A stretch of 6,170 bases of DNA, taken from positions 515 through 6,684 of the forward strand of contig DIBR01000037.1 of assembly GCA_002415025.1 (NCBI GenBank), in the 5' to 3' direction. The position numbers and the translations under genes are program-made. Below, one piece after another: positions 5,911-6,170 of this stretch. Below the pieces are notes generated by a model. That model saw only the letters and a list, made by a program, of their open reading frames with translations, made no database searches and was not told the origin of the DNA. Every line of letters starts with the position of its first letter. The stretch's first letter is position 1. This stretch comes from Spongiibacteraceae bacterium UBA5047. GTDB taxonomy: Bacteria; Pseudomonadota; Gammaproteobacteria; Pseudomonadales; Spongiibacteraceae.

Positions 5911-6170
5911 ATGTTGTCGATCAAAGACCTGCACGCCACGGTAGGTGATAAAGAAATCCTGAAAGGCCTTTCCCTTGAGGTTAAGCCTGGCGAGGTGCAT
6001 GCCATTATGGGGCCGAACGGCTCTGGTAAAAGCACACTCGGCCATGTGCTCGCCGGCCGCGAGGGCTATGAAGCCACTGCCGGCAGTGTACAGTTTTCGG
6101 GTAAAAATCTGCTCGACATGGATACCGAAGAGCGTGCCCGCGAAGGTCTGTTCCTGGCCTTCCAGTACCC
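5911..6170 (+). CDS. sufC: Fe-S cluster assembly ATPase SufC, N-terminal 86 residues (3' end outside window)
   Basis: SufC is the ABC-type ATPase of the SufBCD complex; it is soluble, not a transporter, and its ATP-driven dimerisation reshapes SufB-SufD so that a cluster can form. The visible part begins MLSIKDLHATVGDKEILKGLSLEV, almost as in E. coli, and has the Walker A motif GPNGSGKST (34-42), LAGREGYE, and the Q-loop FQYP at the right edge (Q85). The signature, Walker B and switch histidine lie outside the window. GGAGA at 5896-5900 lies 10 bases before the ATG and serves as ribosome binding site. The gap to sufB shows no terminator-like hairpin, so the two are very likely one transcript, with sufD and sufS expected to follow by analogy with other suf operons. 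Confidence 0.97.
   Translation, partial: MLSIKDLHATVGDKEILKGLSLEVKPGEVHAIMGPNGSGKSTLGHVLAGREGYEATAGSVQFSGKNLLDMDTEERAREGLFLAFQY

Noticed and set aside
1..6170. Mobile elements, CRISPR, tRNA or rRNA genes, toxin-antitoxin or phage genes
   Set aside because: The window is filled by five known genes with short gaps; I found no terminal repeats, repeat arrays, cloverleaf sequences or unknown reading frames with their own ribosome binding sites.

Overview
The window is a stretch of conserved housekeeping genes from a gammaproteobacterium, all read left to right on the + strand. The DnaE, AccA, TilS, SufB and SufC proteins align residue for residue, from memory, with their Escherichia coli counterparts. 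The order dnaE-accA-tilS is the one known from Pseudomonas and relatives. Moderate GC with AT-rich intergenic gaps, and the sequence character generally, suggest a non-enteric, possibly marine lineage such as Cellvibrionales or another Pseudomonas relative. That placement is an inference and I would not go below order level.

Layout: (1) 1-1830, the C-terminal 609 codons of dnaE, open at the left edge, beginning at about E. coli residue 550. (2) 1831-1925, a short gap with a consensus -10 element and a 9-bp inverted repeat, the likely accA promoter and leader. (3) 1926-2876, accA. (4) 2877-2906, a gap with a perfect 18-bp palindrome over the accA stop codon and a strong ribosome binding site for tilS. 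(5) 2907-4220, tilS with a GTG start. (6) 4221-4392, a 172-base regulatory region holding two promoter candidates, a sequence matching the type 1 IscR operator, and a second perfect dyad. (7) 4393-5841, sufB. (8) 5911 to the right edge, the first 86 codons of sufC.

Functionally there are two units. The first (DNA polymerase III alpha, acetyl-CoA carboxyltransferase alpha, tRNA-Ile lysidine synthetase) is an essential-gene neighbourhood linking replication, membrane lipid synthesis and translation. The second is the head of a SUF iron-sulfur cluster assembly operon. In Pseudomonas tilS is followed by pyrG, so the SUF operon sits here in a different context. The most informative non-coding signal is the apparent IscR control region in front of sufB, although no iscR gene is present between tilS and sufB.

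I see no mobile element, CRISPR array, tRNA, rRNA or unknown protein family. I do not think the window holds a novel system; the points worth a second look are regulatory.
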